A stretch of DNA of 24,242 nucleotides from Clostridiales bacterium (GTDB lineage: Bacteria > Bacillota_A > Clostridia > Christensenellales > Christensenellaceae): assembly GCA_003149735.1 (NCBI GenBank), contig QANA01000046.1:1-24242 (forward strand). Direction: 5' to 3'. Made by a program: the position numbers and the translations under genes. A model generated the notes under the pieces. The model had not been told where the DNA came from and searched no databases. It worked only from the letters and a program-made list of their open reading frames with translations. Positions 15,178-22,445 of this stretch are shown in pieces. Position 1 is the first letter of the stretch, and each line of letters opens with the position of its first letter.

Positions 15178-15576
15178 ATGGAGCTGAAGCACATCACAAC
15201 GCTTTTCTTATCCAACGACGGGCAGGTCCCCGCCTGCTGCGGCTATCTGCCCCGGGGCGGTGCCTCGCCCTTCCGCGCCTATGCCCTTTCGCCCTCCGGG
15301 CGCTATCTCTTTGGCCGCTGCGGCGGCTCGGATGACTGCTACCTTGCCCTGCGGCTGGAAAAAGTCCGGGACGGCTGTGCCCACGGGTTTTATGTGGGGT
15401 ACTGTACCAACACGCTCACCTTCGGCCTGTTCAGCAGCGCCCAGTGGCTGGAGGAATACGGATTCATGAAGGCATTCTTTTTTGATTATGACTCCGGTGA
15501 GATGCAGACCCGCCGCATTTATCTTGACCGCGCCCTATATGAGCAAGAAAAAGGAAAGCTCCATCCCGCGCAGTGA
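15178..15576 (+). CDS. Small Cys-containing protein of unknown function
   Basis: 132 residues, not recognised. ATG 15178 is chosen because GGGAGG precedes it closely; the frame is open from 15139 without a ribosome site. Six cysteines lie in the first two thirds (PACCGY, FGRCGG, DDCYLA, DGCAHG, VGYCTN), with no signal peptide or membrane segment. The sequence alternates short strands and aromatic residues (FRAYALSPSGRYLFGRCG, KAFFFDYDSGEMQTRRIYLD), so a small beta-rich cytosolic fold is likely. It follows the M20 gene by 38 bp and is probably co-transcribed. Codon use matches neighbours. Cysteines could bind metal, but no CxxC pair is present. Confidence 0.75.
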   Translation: MELKHITTLFLSNDGQVPACCGYLPRGGASPFRAYALSPSGRYLFGRCGGSDDCYLALRLEKVRDGCAHGFYVGYCTNTLTFGLFSSAQWLEEYGFMKAFFFDYDSGEMQTRRIYLDRALYEQEKGKLHPAQ

Positions 15577-15743
15577 CTTTCTCTGTTGACGGCTTATGGT
15601 ACTTTTTCCCGTTCCGCTTTGCGAATGGAGAAAGAAAATTTTGCAACTGCGCAAACGATATTCAAAGTTTTATTGAAAAAAGCACTTTCAGGAAAAAATC
15701 TCACACAAAAATCAACCGCAGAAAGCGGTTTTGGAGGCTTATC

Positions 15744-16067
15744 ATGTTGAAAAATATAGAAAAATCGACGGTTTTGGCTTTAAAAGAACAGGTTGCCTAT
15801 CAGCAGGGGCAAGTCGTCAGCAAAACGCTGGCGCAAAATGATGCCCTGAGCGTCACCCTCTTTTCCTTCTGGAAGGGCGAGGAAATCAGCACCCATGCAT
15901 CCGGCGGAGACGCCATGGTCACCTGTCTGGACGGCGTGGGCAAAATTACCATCGACGGGCAGGAATACCTGCTGCGCGAAGGGCAAAGCATCGTCATGCC
16001 TGCCGGGCATCCGCATGCCGTCTACGGGCAGGAACATTTCAAGATGCTGCTGGTCGTCGTTTTCTGA
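15744..16067 (+). CDS. Small cupin-domain protein
   Basis: Single-domain cupin, 107 residues. ATG 15744 follows TTGGAGG (15731-15737); the upstream open frame from 15573 lacks a ribosome site. Cupin motif 2 is clear: GQSIVMPAGHPHAV. Motif 1 is degenerate (STHASGGDAMVTCLDGVGKITIDG), keeping one His and lacking the usual HxH and Glu, so metal binding may be weak or altered. Such proteins are often small sensor or isomerase-like domains; no specific reaction can be given. A small hairpin AACCGC-AGAAA-GCGGTT (15714-15730) ends just before the ribosome site and may affect translation. The gap 15577-15743 shows no other gene and no convincing promoter. Confidence 0.85.
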   Translation: MLKNIEKSTVLALKEQVAYQQGQVVSKTLAQNDALSVTLFSFWKGEEISTHASGGDAMVTCLDGVGKITIDGQEYLLREGQSIVMPAGHPHAVYGQEHFKMLLVVVF

Positions 16068-16082
16068 GCGGCACAGCGCAGC

Positions 16083-16117
16083 AAAAAAGGAACGCGGGCA
16101 GATAGAGCAGCGTTCCT
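16083..16117 (-). terminator. Minus-strand intrinsic terminator
   Basis: Minus strand: AGGAACGC (16117-16110), 14-nt loop, GCGTTCCT (16095-16088), running into TTTTTT (16088-16083). The nearest minus-strand gene ends 400 bp away at 16524, so the intervening DNA may be transcribed from that strand. Confidence 0.75.
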
Positions 16118-16129
16118 AAAACAGTGAAT

Positions 16130-16162
16130 CCTCCGTATGGGATAGAACCTGCGGAGGGTTTT
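16130..16162 (+). terminator. Terminator downstream of the cupin gene
   Basis: CCTCCG (16130-16135) and CGGAGG (16152-16157) with a 16-nt loop, then GTTTTC. The short T-run makes it moderate. Confidence 0.55.
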
Positions 16163-16523
16163 CTTATATCCAATTCTCAAACTTGCCGGCAGCAGCTCCA
16201 CAGAGGATGGCCGCTATAGCGGCGCAGCAGAGAAGTTTCTTTCTGCCGGCAGAGTATCAAGCGACCCAGGGCGCAGATATGCCCGTTCGGGGAGTACCAA
16301 AGTGCGCCATTGTTTGCCGAAAGCGTTTTACGGCATCCCGGCAAAACGGGATTTGCTGATGGGGCTCACCAAGGGAATCTGTTTTCACAGACAATTTGCC
16401 CATATGATCATGCAGCAAAACGGCATAAACGACTGTGGGGATGCGCTGTTTTATGACCAGCGGACTATGTCGCCTTTCTTTTTCACTTCTTCGGCCGGGC
16501 GGTTCTCTCCCGCCGCCTGCGGC
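16163..16523. other. Unassigned, hairpin-rich intergenic segment
   Basis: No gene supported by a ribosome site. It holds a series of inverted repeats: TGCCGGCAG (16184-16192) with CTGCCGGCA (16243-16251), enclosing the palindrome GCCGC-TATA-GCGGC (16210-16223); GGCGC...GCGCC (about 16270-16307) enclosing CCCG-TT-CGGG; ATCCCG (16335-16340) with CGGGAT (16347-16352); TCTGT (16378-16382) with ACAGA (16387-16391). Both strands have open frames of moderate length without known domains. It could be a structured RNA, an untranslated 3' region of the minus-strand gene, or decayed coding DNA. Confidence 0.5.
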
Positions 16524-16934
16524 TCAATCTGTCAGCTGCGCCAGCTGCCGGTGCAGCCCTTCGGCCTCGGCGCGCTCCAGCGGCCATTCAAAATTCAGGA
16601 TATTGCTATAGGGGCCATCTGCAAAGAAAGCGCCCTCCAGCGAAAGCTGACCGGTATGATCCGATCCCACCAGAAAATGCAGCCGTGCGGCGGCCTCTGC
16701 CCGGCAATGGGCCAGCGGGCGCTCCCCCCGCAGCAATTCTGCCAACTCCTGCGCAAATTCTTTCAGCTCTGCCAGCTGCCAGCGCAGCCCGCTGCCCAGC
16801 GCGCGGCAGCTGCCTTCGGCACAGACAACCTCCGCATCCGACGCCCAATCCCCCGTTTCCAACCTGGTGCAGCGCAGCCTCAGCCCGTCTGCCCCGTTTT
16901 GTGCACCAATTTTCAGCAATGCCGTCTCCGCCAT
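16524..16934 (-). CDS. Small protein resembling WapI-type immunity proteins
   Basis: 136 residues. ATG 16934 has GGAGG (16946-16942) seven bases upstream, and a promoter lies at 16990-17018, which fixes the start; the frame runs further to 17033. No membrane segment or signal peptide. It begins with a strand pair (ALLKIGAQNGADGLRLRCTRLE), has WQLAELKEFAQELAELL in the middle, and ends with FEWPLERAEAEGLHRQLAQL. That order (two strands, W..EL..F...L, final FxxP...L..QLA) recalls the WapI family of small immunity-like proteins. This is a pattern impression with no alignment behind it. No toxin gene is adjacent. Confidence 0.65.
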   Translation of the reverse strand: MAETALLKIGAQNGADGLRLRCTRLETGDWASDAEVVCAEGSCRALGSGLRWQLAELKEFAQELAELLRGERPLAHCRAEAAARLHFLVGSDHTGQLSLEGAFFADGPYSNILNFEWPLERAEAEGLHRQLAQLTD

Positions 16935-16989
16935 CTTTCCGCCTCCTGCCTGACCGGCGCATCTGCTCCGGCGCTGTTTTCTTCCCTTC

Positions 16990-17018
16990 AAGATAACAGA
17001 AAAAAGCCCCGCCTGCAA
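16990..17018 (-). promoter_or_regulatory. Promoter of the WapI-like gene
   Basis: Minus strand: TTGCAG (17018-17013), 17-nt spacer, TATCTT (16995-16990). Confidence 0.6.
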
Positions 17019-17064
17019 CCGTTTCTTTTGCACCCAACCCCGCCGGCGGCCATTGCGGGTTTAT

Positions 17065-17096
17065 AAAAAAAGGAACGGCTGCCACCGTTCCTTTTT
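17065..17096 (-). terminator. Terminator of the aspS-gatC/gatA/gatB operon
   Basis: Minus strand: AAAAAGGAACGG (17096-17085), 6-nt loop, CCGTTCC (17078-17072) and seven T (17071-17065). It begins 10 bp past the gatB stop. Confidence 0.92.
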
Positions 17097-17106
17097 CGCC
17101 GGCCGT

Positions 17107-18567
17107 TTACTGTCGCCCGGCTTCCAGCGCCGCCTGCAGCAACGCCTGCAGTTTTGCCGGATGTGCCTTGCCGCCGGCCAGCGCCATGGCCTTGCCCATC
17201 AGTGCCCCGGCAGCCGCTTCACGCCCGCCCAGATAGTCGGAGACCAGCTTGGGGTTTTGCGCGATGGCCTGTGCCGCGATTCCGCGCAGCACTGCCTCGT
17301 CGGTCACCTGCTCCAATCCGCGCCGGGCGACAGCCTGCGCCGGATCGAAATCCTGCTCCCACAGTTCGCCCAGCAGCTGCCTGGCGGTGCCGCGGTTGAT
17401 GCGTTCCTCCCCCAGCAGATCCGTCACCTGCGCCAGGCGCTCTGCCGAAACGGGGATTTCCCTTTGCTGCTCCTGCGCTTCTCCCGGCGCCGACTGGGAA
17501 AGCTTGCGGAACACTTCCCCCAGCAGTAACCCGGCCAGCAGGCGCGGATAACGGCACTGCGCCGCCGCCCGCTCGAAATAATCGGCCACTTCCTTTTCCG
17601 CCGTCAACTGTTCGCTGTCGTAAGCGGAAAGGCCATAGCGCTGCATATAGTCGGCGCGGCGGGCATCGGGCAGCGTTGGGATCTGAGCGCAAATCGCCTC
17701 GATCTCCGTCTGCGAAAGGCGGATGGGCGGCAAATCGGGATCCGGGAAATAGCGGTAATCGCTGGCCTCCTCCTTGCTGCGCAGCGGGAAGGTGCGGTCA
17801 CTTTCCGGATCGAACCGGCGCGTCTCCTGCACCACTTCCCCGCCGGCATCCAGCAGCGCGGCCTGGCGCTCGGCTTCCCGGGCAATGGCGCGGCTGATGA
17901 ACTGGAAGGAGTTGAGGTTTTTCATCTCCGTGCGGGTACCGAAGGCTTCTTCGCCCCGGCGGCGCAGGGAAAGGTTGACATCGGCGCGCATCTGTCCGCG
18001 ATCCATGCGGCAATCGGAAACGCCGCAATAGCGGAGCACGCTGCGCAGTTTTTTCAAATAGGCATCCACTTCCGCCGCCGAGCGCAGATCCGGCTCGGAG
18101 ACGATCTCGATCAGCGGAATGCCGCAGCGGTTGCAGTCGATGAGCGTCCCCAGCTTGGCATCGTGCACCAGTTTGCCGGCATCCTCCTCAATATGAATGC
18201 GGGTAATGCCGATTTTTTTTGAGCCGCGGTCGGTGACGATTTCCACGCTTCCGTTTTTACACAGCGGCCGCTCATACTGAGAAATCTGATATGCCTTGGG
18301 CAAATCGGGATAAAAATAGTTTTTGCGATCCAGGCGGGAATCGCGGGCGATTTCGCAGCCCAGTGCACTGCCCGCGCGCACAGCATATTCCACCACCCGC
18401 CGGTTGAGGACGGGCAGCGCTCCCGGCAGCCCCATGCAAACGGGGCAGCACTGGGTGTTTGGCGCAGCGCCGTAGGCTGCGGAGCAGCCGCAGAAGATTT
18501 TGCTCTGCGTTGCCAGCTCCACATGCACCTCCAGCCCAATGACCATTTCATAATCCTGCAATGCCAT
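17107..18567 (-). CDS. gatB: Asp-tRNA(Asn)/Glu-tRNA(Gln) amidotransferase subunit B
   Basis: GatB binds the misacylated tRNA and activates its side-chain carboxylate with ATP; ammonia comes from GatA. 486 residues, normal length. ATG 18567 is chosen over the in-frame GTG 18573 because AAAGGAG lies 9 nt upstream of the ATG and only 3 nt from the GTG. Typical motifs: YEMVIGLEVHVEL (7-19), the zinc-site cysteines in FCGCSAAYGAAPNTQCCPVC, MGLPGALPVLN, LDRKNYFYPDLPKAYQISQ, and RMDRGQMRADVNLS. The C-terminal YqeY-like tRNA-binding tail is present (from about 330, ending LMGKAMALAGGKAHPAKLQ). It starts 2 bp after the gatA stop, so translation is coupled. Confidence 0.98.
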   Translation of the reverse strand: MALQDYEMVIGLEVHVELATQSKIFCGCSAAYGAAPNTQCCPVCMGLPGALPVLNRRVVEYAVRAGSALGCEIARDSRLDRKNYFYPDLPKAYQISQYERPLCKNGSVEIVTDRGSKKIGITRIHIEEDAGKLVHDAKLGTLIDCNRCGIPLIEIVSEPDLRSAAEVDAYLKKLRSVLRYCGVSDCRMDRGQMRADVNLSLRRRGEEAFGTRTEMKNLNSFQFISRAIAREAERQAALLDAGGEVVQETRRFDPESDRTFPLRSKEEASDYRYFPDPDLPPIRLSQTEIEAICAQIPTLPDARRADYMQRYGLSAYDSEQLTAEKEVADYFERAAAQCRYPRLLAGLLLGEVFRKLSQSAPGEAQEQQREIPVSAERLAQVTDLLGEERINRGTARQLLGELWEQDFDPAQAVARRGLEQVTDEAVLRGIAAQAIAQNPKLVSDYLGGREAAAGALMGKAMALAGGKAHPAKLQALLQAALEAGRQ

Positions 18568-18569
18568 AT

Positions 18570-20012
18570 TCACACACTCCTTTCCGATTGTTCCAGCGCA
18601 TAGGCTGCCTGATACAGCTGTGCCTCGCTCCAGGGCCTGCCCATCATCTGCAGGCCGATGGGCAACCCGGCTGCATCCCGGCCGCAGGGCAGGCTGAGGG
18701 CGGGAATGCCCGCGATGTTGGCCGGCACCGTATAAATATCGCCCAGATACATCTCCATCGGGTCTGCCGTTTTCTCCCCGATGCGATAGGCCGTCGTGGG
18801 CGTCACCGGCGAGAGAATGAGGTCGTGCTCCGCAAAAATCTGCGAGAACTCCTGGGAGACCAGCGTGCGCACCTGCAGCGCCTTCTGATAGTAGGCATCA
18901 TAATAACCGGCGGAGAGCGCAAAGGTGCCCAGCAGAATACGCCGCTTGACCTCGGCGCCGAAAAATTCGCTGCGCGTGCGGCTATACAGCTCCTCCATAT
19001 CTTCATACACGGCGGCGCGGCTGCCGTAGCGGACGCCGTCGAACCGCGCCAGGTTGGAGGAAGCCTCGGCGCTGGACATCACGTAGTAGGCGGGCAGTGC
19101 ATCTGCCAGCGAGGGCAGCGAGACTTCCGCCACCTGTGCGCCCAGCTTTTCCAGGCGCCCGGCTGCCGCCAGCACCGCCTGCTTGACTTCCGGGTTGAGG
19201 CCCCTGCCGAAAAACTCCCGCGGCAGCGCCACCCGCAGCCCTTTCACTTCCCTGCCCAGCAGGCAGGAGAAATTCCGCTCCGGGCGGGCAACGCTGGTGG
19301 CATCGCAGGCATCCTTTCCGGCGATGGCCGAGAGCACCAGGGCATTATCGGCCACGCAGGCTGTGAGGGGGCCGATCTGATCCAGCGAGGAGGCAAAGGC
19401 GATGAGCCCATAGCGGGAGACGCGCCCATAGGTGGGTTTCATGCCCACCACACCGCAGTAACCGGCCGGCTGGCGAATGGAGCCGCCGGTATCCGAGCCA
19501 AGGGTATAAGCCGCTTCTCCTGCAGCCACCGCCGCCGCACTGCCGCCGCTGCTGCCGCCCGGCACCCGCTCGGGGTCGCAGGGGTTATGGGTCAGCTGGA
19601 AAGCCGAGTTTTCCGTGCTGGAGCCCATGGCAAATTCATCCATATTCAGTTTGCCCAGCAGCACTGCGCCTGCCTGACGCAAACGCTGCACGACGGTGGC
19701 ATCGTAGGGCGGGCAATACTGCTCCAGCATACGGGAGGCGCAGGTGGTGCGCACGCCCTGCGTGCAGAGGTTATCCTTGAGTGCCATGGGGATTCCGGCC
19801 AGCGGATGCAACGCTTCGCCGGCGGCGCGGCGGGCGTCGATGCGCTCCGCCTCAGCCATCGCCTGCTCTGCCGTGACGGTCAGGTAAGCGCCCAGCGCCG
19901 CCTCCTGCTGCGCAATGGTTTGCAGATATTGCCCGGTCAGCTCCCGGGAAGTGATCTCCCCTACCTGCAGCCAGACGCTCAGTCCGGCCAGGGATATGCC
20001 TGTTGCTTTCAT
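18570..20012 (-). CDS. gatA: Asp-tRNA(Asn)/Glu-tRNA(Gln) amidotransferase subunit A
   Basis: Amidase-signature glutaminase that releases ammonia and passes it to GatB. 480 residues. ATG 20012 has GGAGGAG just upstream and overlaps the stop of the preceding small frame as ATGA. The Ser-cisSer-Lys triad is intact: Lys79 in ALKDN, Ser154 in PGGSSGGSAAAVAAG, Ser178 in DTGGSIRQPA. Other GatA hallmarks: LNMDEFAMGSSTENSAF and KPTYGRVSRYGLIAFASSLDQIGP. Third gene of the operon. With no glnS or asnS in the window, it cannot be decided here whether the complex serves Gln, Asn or both; the T-box argues for Asn. Confidence 0.98.
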   Translation of the reverse strand: MKATGISLAGLSVWLQVGEITSRELTGQYLQTIAQQEAALGAYLTVTAEQAMAEAERIDARRAAGEALHPLAGIPMALKDNLCTQGVRTTCASRMLEQYCPPYDATVVQRLRQAGAVLLGKLNMDEFAMGSSTENSAFQLTHNPCDPERVPGGSSGGSAAAVAAGEAAYTLGSDTGGSIRQPAGYCGVVGMKPTYGRVSRYGLIAFASSLDQIGPLTACVADNALVLSAIAGKDACDATSVARPERNFSCLLGREVKGLRVALPREFFGRGLNPEVKQAVLAAAGRLEKLGAQVAEVSLPSLADALPAYYVMSSAEASSNLARFDGVRYGSRAAVYEDMEELYSRTRSEFFGAEVKRRILLGTFALSAGYYDAYYQKALQVRTLVSQEFSQIFAEHDLILSPVTPTTAYRIGEKTADPMEMYLGDIYTVPANIAGIPALSLPCGRDAAGLPIGLQMMGRPWSEAQLYQAAYALEQSERSV

Positions 20013-20317
20013 ATGCTACTCCTCCTCTGCCGCGCAGAGCGCGCGGTCTTCCTGTTTGTGCGCCTTTTGTGCCTGCCTTGCGGCCGGAACAGCGGGCGAA
20101 CTGCATTGCTTCTTCCAAAAAGGAATTTCAGGCGGCCGCGCAGGCGCGCACCGAACGTCCTCCGTTTATAATAGAGCCAGGGCCGCTGCACGGGCAGCCG
20201 CTCCCCGCTTTCCGCTTCTGCTGCCGGGGGTGCCGCATCGCGCCGCACTTCTGCCGGCCGGTATTTCGGGCTCAGCCGCTCCCGCCGCCGCACACGGGCG
20301 GATGAAGGGGCCATCAT
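20009..20317 (-). CDS. Arg-rich small protein inside the transamidation operon
   Basis: 102 residues, 26 of them Arg plus 5 Lys, so strongly basic. Not a family I recognise. It is joined to aspS::gatC by ATGA (its ATG 20317 overlaps the TGA 20316-20314), and its own TGA (20011-20009) overlaps the gatA ATG, also as ATGA. It fills the gap between the two genes exactly and its codons look like those of neighbours, at least in the first two thirds. The N-terminal half mixes Arg with Ala/Pro/Glu (RRDAAPPAAEAESGERLP); then PWLYYKRRTFGARLRGRLKFLFGR; the tail is nearly all basic. No membrane segment. An RNA-binding helper is conceivable. The alternative is that GC-rich spacer DNA happens to be open. 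Confidence 0.6.
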   Translation of the reverse strand: MMAPSSARVRRRERLSPKYRPAEVRRDAAPPAAEAESGERLPVQRPWLYYKRRTFGARLRGRLKFLFGRSNAVRPLFRPQGRHKRRTNRKTARSARQRRSSI

Positions 20318-22386
20318 TCCACCACCCGCGGCACGACGATGTAGCCGCCTTCCCGGGAAGGGGAAGCCGCAAGCAGCTGGTCACGCCGGTCAGCATTGGT
20401 GACGGCATCTTCCCGCCATACGTTTTCCTGCTCCCCCACCTGGCCCGCAGCCTCCACCGAGGCCGTATCCGCCGCCGCCAACTGCCCTGCAAAATCGACG
20501 ATGGAGCTCAGCTGCGCCGCCATCGCCTGCTTCTGCTCAGGAGGCAGGCGCAGTTTTGCCAGCTGCGCCACCCGCTCTACCTCCATGGGGCTGCCTTTGC
20601 GGCCGGGCTGCGCCGCCTGCATGCCCTCCCCTTCTCCACGCATCGCTAACCCCAAAACGGCCAGCTGCGCCGGATCCACTTGTGCCGGCGCCTGCGTCAT
20701 CGGGCAGGAGGCATCCTTGATCTTGGGGAAGGCAATCACTTCCCGCAGCGACTGCTCGCCCAGCAGCAGCATGACCAGCCGATCCAGGCCAAAGGCAAAG
20801 CCCGCATGGGGCGGTGTGCCGTAGCCAAAGGCATGCACCATAAAGCCAAAGCGCTGCTCGATCTCCTCATCCCCGAAGCCCAGCGCGCGGAACATCTGCT
20901 GCTGCACATCGCTTCGATGGATACGCACGCTGCCGCTGCCCAGCTCGACGCCGTTTAATACCACATCGTAGGCCTGCGCGCGCACCCGGCCGGGATCGCT
21001 GAACAGATACGGCATATCCTCGGGATAAGGCATGGTGAAAGGATGGTGCATGGCGACCCAGCGCTGCTCCTCCCGGGAATACTCAAACTGCGGAAAATCC
21101 TGCACGATGAGGAAACGGTAATCCTGCGGGTCCTTCAGCCCCTGCAAATCGGCGATATCCTGCCGCAGGCTGCCCAGCACCCGCCGCACCGTCTCCAGCC
21201 GGTCGGCACAAAAGAGGATGAAATCGCCCTCCTCCGCCTGCATTTCCCGGAGCAGCTCCTGCATCTGCTCTTCGCTGAAATACTTGGTGAGGATAGAATA
21301 AATGCCGTCAGGGCGCAGGGCAATCCAGGCCATGCCGCCCGCGCCATAGCCGATCGCCCGCTCAGTCAGGTCGTCGATCTGGCTGCGGGTAAAGGCCGCG
21401 CCGCCCTTGACGCAGATGGCGCGCACCACACCGCCCTGCTCCGCCACTTTGCGGAACAGCGTAAAGCTGCTGCGGGCAGCCAGATCCGTCAGGTCGTGCA
21501 TGCGCAGGTCGTAACGGATATCCGGCTTGTCGCTGCCATACCAGTCCATGGCCTGCTGCCAGGTAATGCGGGGAAAGGCGGGCAGTTCCACGCCTTTGAC
21601 GGTGCGCATGATATGGCGGAACAGTTTTTCCAGATGCCGGAGCACATCCTCCTGATCTACAAACGAGAGTTCCATATCCACCTGCGTGAATTCGGGCTGG
21701 CGGTCGGCCCGCAGATCCTCATCGCGGAAGCAGCGCGCCACCTGATAATATTTATCAATGCCGCCCACCATCAGCAGCTGCTTGAAAATCTGCGGCGACT
21801 GCGGCAATGCATAATAGCTGCCCGGGTGCACACGGCTGGGCACCAGATAGTCGCGCGCGCCCTCGGGGGTGGATTTGGTGAGCATGGGCGTCTCTACGAA
21901 CAAAAAGCCATCCGCATCCAGATAATCCTGCGCCGCCTTCTGCACGGCATGGCGAAAGCGCAGGTTGCGATACATGCGGCTGCGGCGCAAATCCAAATAG
22001 CGGTATTGCAGGCGCAGATCTTCGCGCACGGCCGCATCTTCCTCCATGGAAAAGGGCAGGCTGCCCGCTTCGGAAAGCACTTCCAGCTGCTCTGCGGCCA
22101 GTTCCACCGTGCCTGTGGCCAGGCGGGGGTTATACGTCTCCTCGCTGCGGCGGCGAATGCGCCCGCTGACCTGCACCACGCTCTGCAAATGCACCCGCTC
22201 GGCAGCGGCAAACTGCTCGCCCAGCAGGGAGGCATCGCACACCACCTGCAACACCCCTTCGCGATCCTTCAGATCCAGGAAGATGACGCCGCCCATATCC
22301 CGTTTCTTCTGCACCCAACCGGCTGCCTGCTGGCAGGTGCCCATATGTTGTTCCCCGAATTTTCCGCAATACTCCGTTCTTCTCAT
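20314..22386 (-). CDS. aspS: Aspartyl-tRNA synthetase fused to amidotransferase subunit C (AspRS-GatC)
   Basis: 690 residues in one uninterrupted frame. Residues 1-585 are bacterial-type AspRS: OB-fold anticodon domain (GWVQKKRDMGGVIFLDLKDREG), class II motif 2 around ARCFRDEDLRADRQPEFTQVD (218-238), the GAD insertion (about 290-415), and motif 3 with HAGFAFGLDRLVMLL. After a Gln/Pro/Gly linker (about 563-600), residues 601-690 are a complete GatC: MEVERVAQLAKLRLPPEQ, a middle helix with VDFAGQL, and the tail VTNADRRDQLLAASPSREGGYIVVPRVVE. ATG 22386 follows AAGGAG. AspRS charges Asp; GatC tethers GatA to GatB, so the fusion would anchor the amidotransferase to the synthetase. Residue 31, linked to tRNA-Asn/Asp discrimination in other bacteria, is Met. 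Internal initiation at the GatC Met601 cannot be excluded. Confidence 0.95.
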   Translation of the reverse strand: MRRTEYCGKFGEQHMGTCQQAAGWVQKKRDMGGVIFLDLKDREGVLQVVCDASLLGEQFAAAERVHLQSVVQVSGRIRRRSEETYNPRLATGTVELAAEQLEVLSEAGSLPFSMEEDAAVREDLRLQYRYLDLRRSRMYRNLRFRHAVQKAAQDYLDADGFLFVETPMLTKSTPEGARDYLVPSRVHPGSYYALPQSPQIFKQLLMVGGIDKYYQVARCFRDEDLRADRQPEFTQVDMELSFVDQEDVLRHLEKLFRHIMRTVKGVELPAFPRITWQQAMDWYGSDKPDIRYDLRMHDLTDLAARSSFTLFRKVAEQGGVVRAICVKGGAAFTRSQIDDLTERAIGYGAGGMAWIALRPDGIYSILTKYFSEEQMQELLREMQAEEGDFILFCADRLETVRRVLGSLRQDIADLQGLKDPQDYRFLIVQDFPQFEYSREEQRWVAMHHPFTMPYPEDMPYLFSDPGRVRAQAYDVVLNGVELGSGSVRIHRSDVQQQMFRALGFGDEEIEQRFGFMVHAFGYGTPPHAGFAFGLDRLVMLLLGEQSLREVIAFPKIKDASCPMTQAPAQVDPAQLAVLGLAMRGEGEGMQAAQPGRKGSPMEVERVAQLAKLRLPPEQKQAMAAQLSSIVDFAGQLAAADTASVEAAGQVGEQENVWREDAVTNADRRDQLLAASPSREGGYIVVPRVVE

Positions 22387-22445
22387 CGCTGCTCCTTCTT
22401 TCCTTTTCCGCGCCCTGCCTTTCCGACTTTCGCGCGGCCTTTCCA

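Noticed and set aside
16302..17066. Plus-strand open frame of 254 codons over the WapI-like gene
   Set aside because: Opposite strand has promoter, ribosome site and a sensible protein; this frame has neither and gives a Pro/Ala/Gln-rich product.
18561..20171. Long plus-strand open frame opposite gatA
   Set aside because: Antisense shadow of gatA; no domain or ribosome site.
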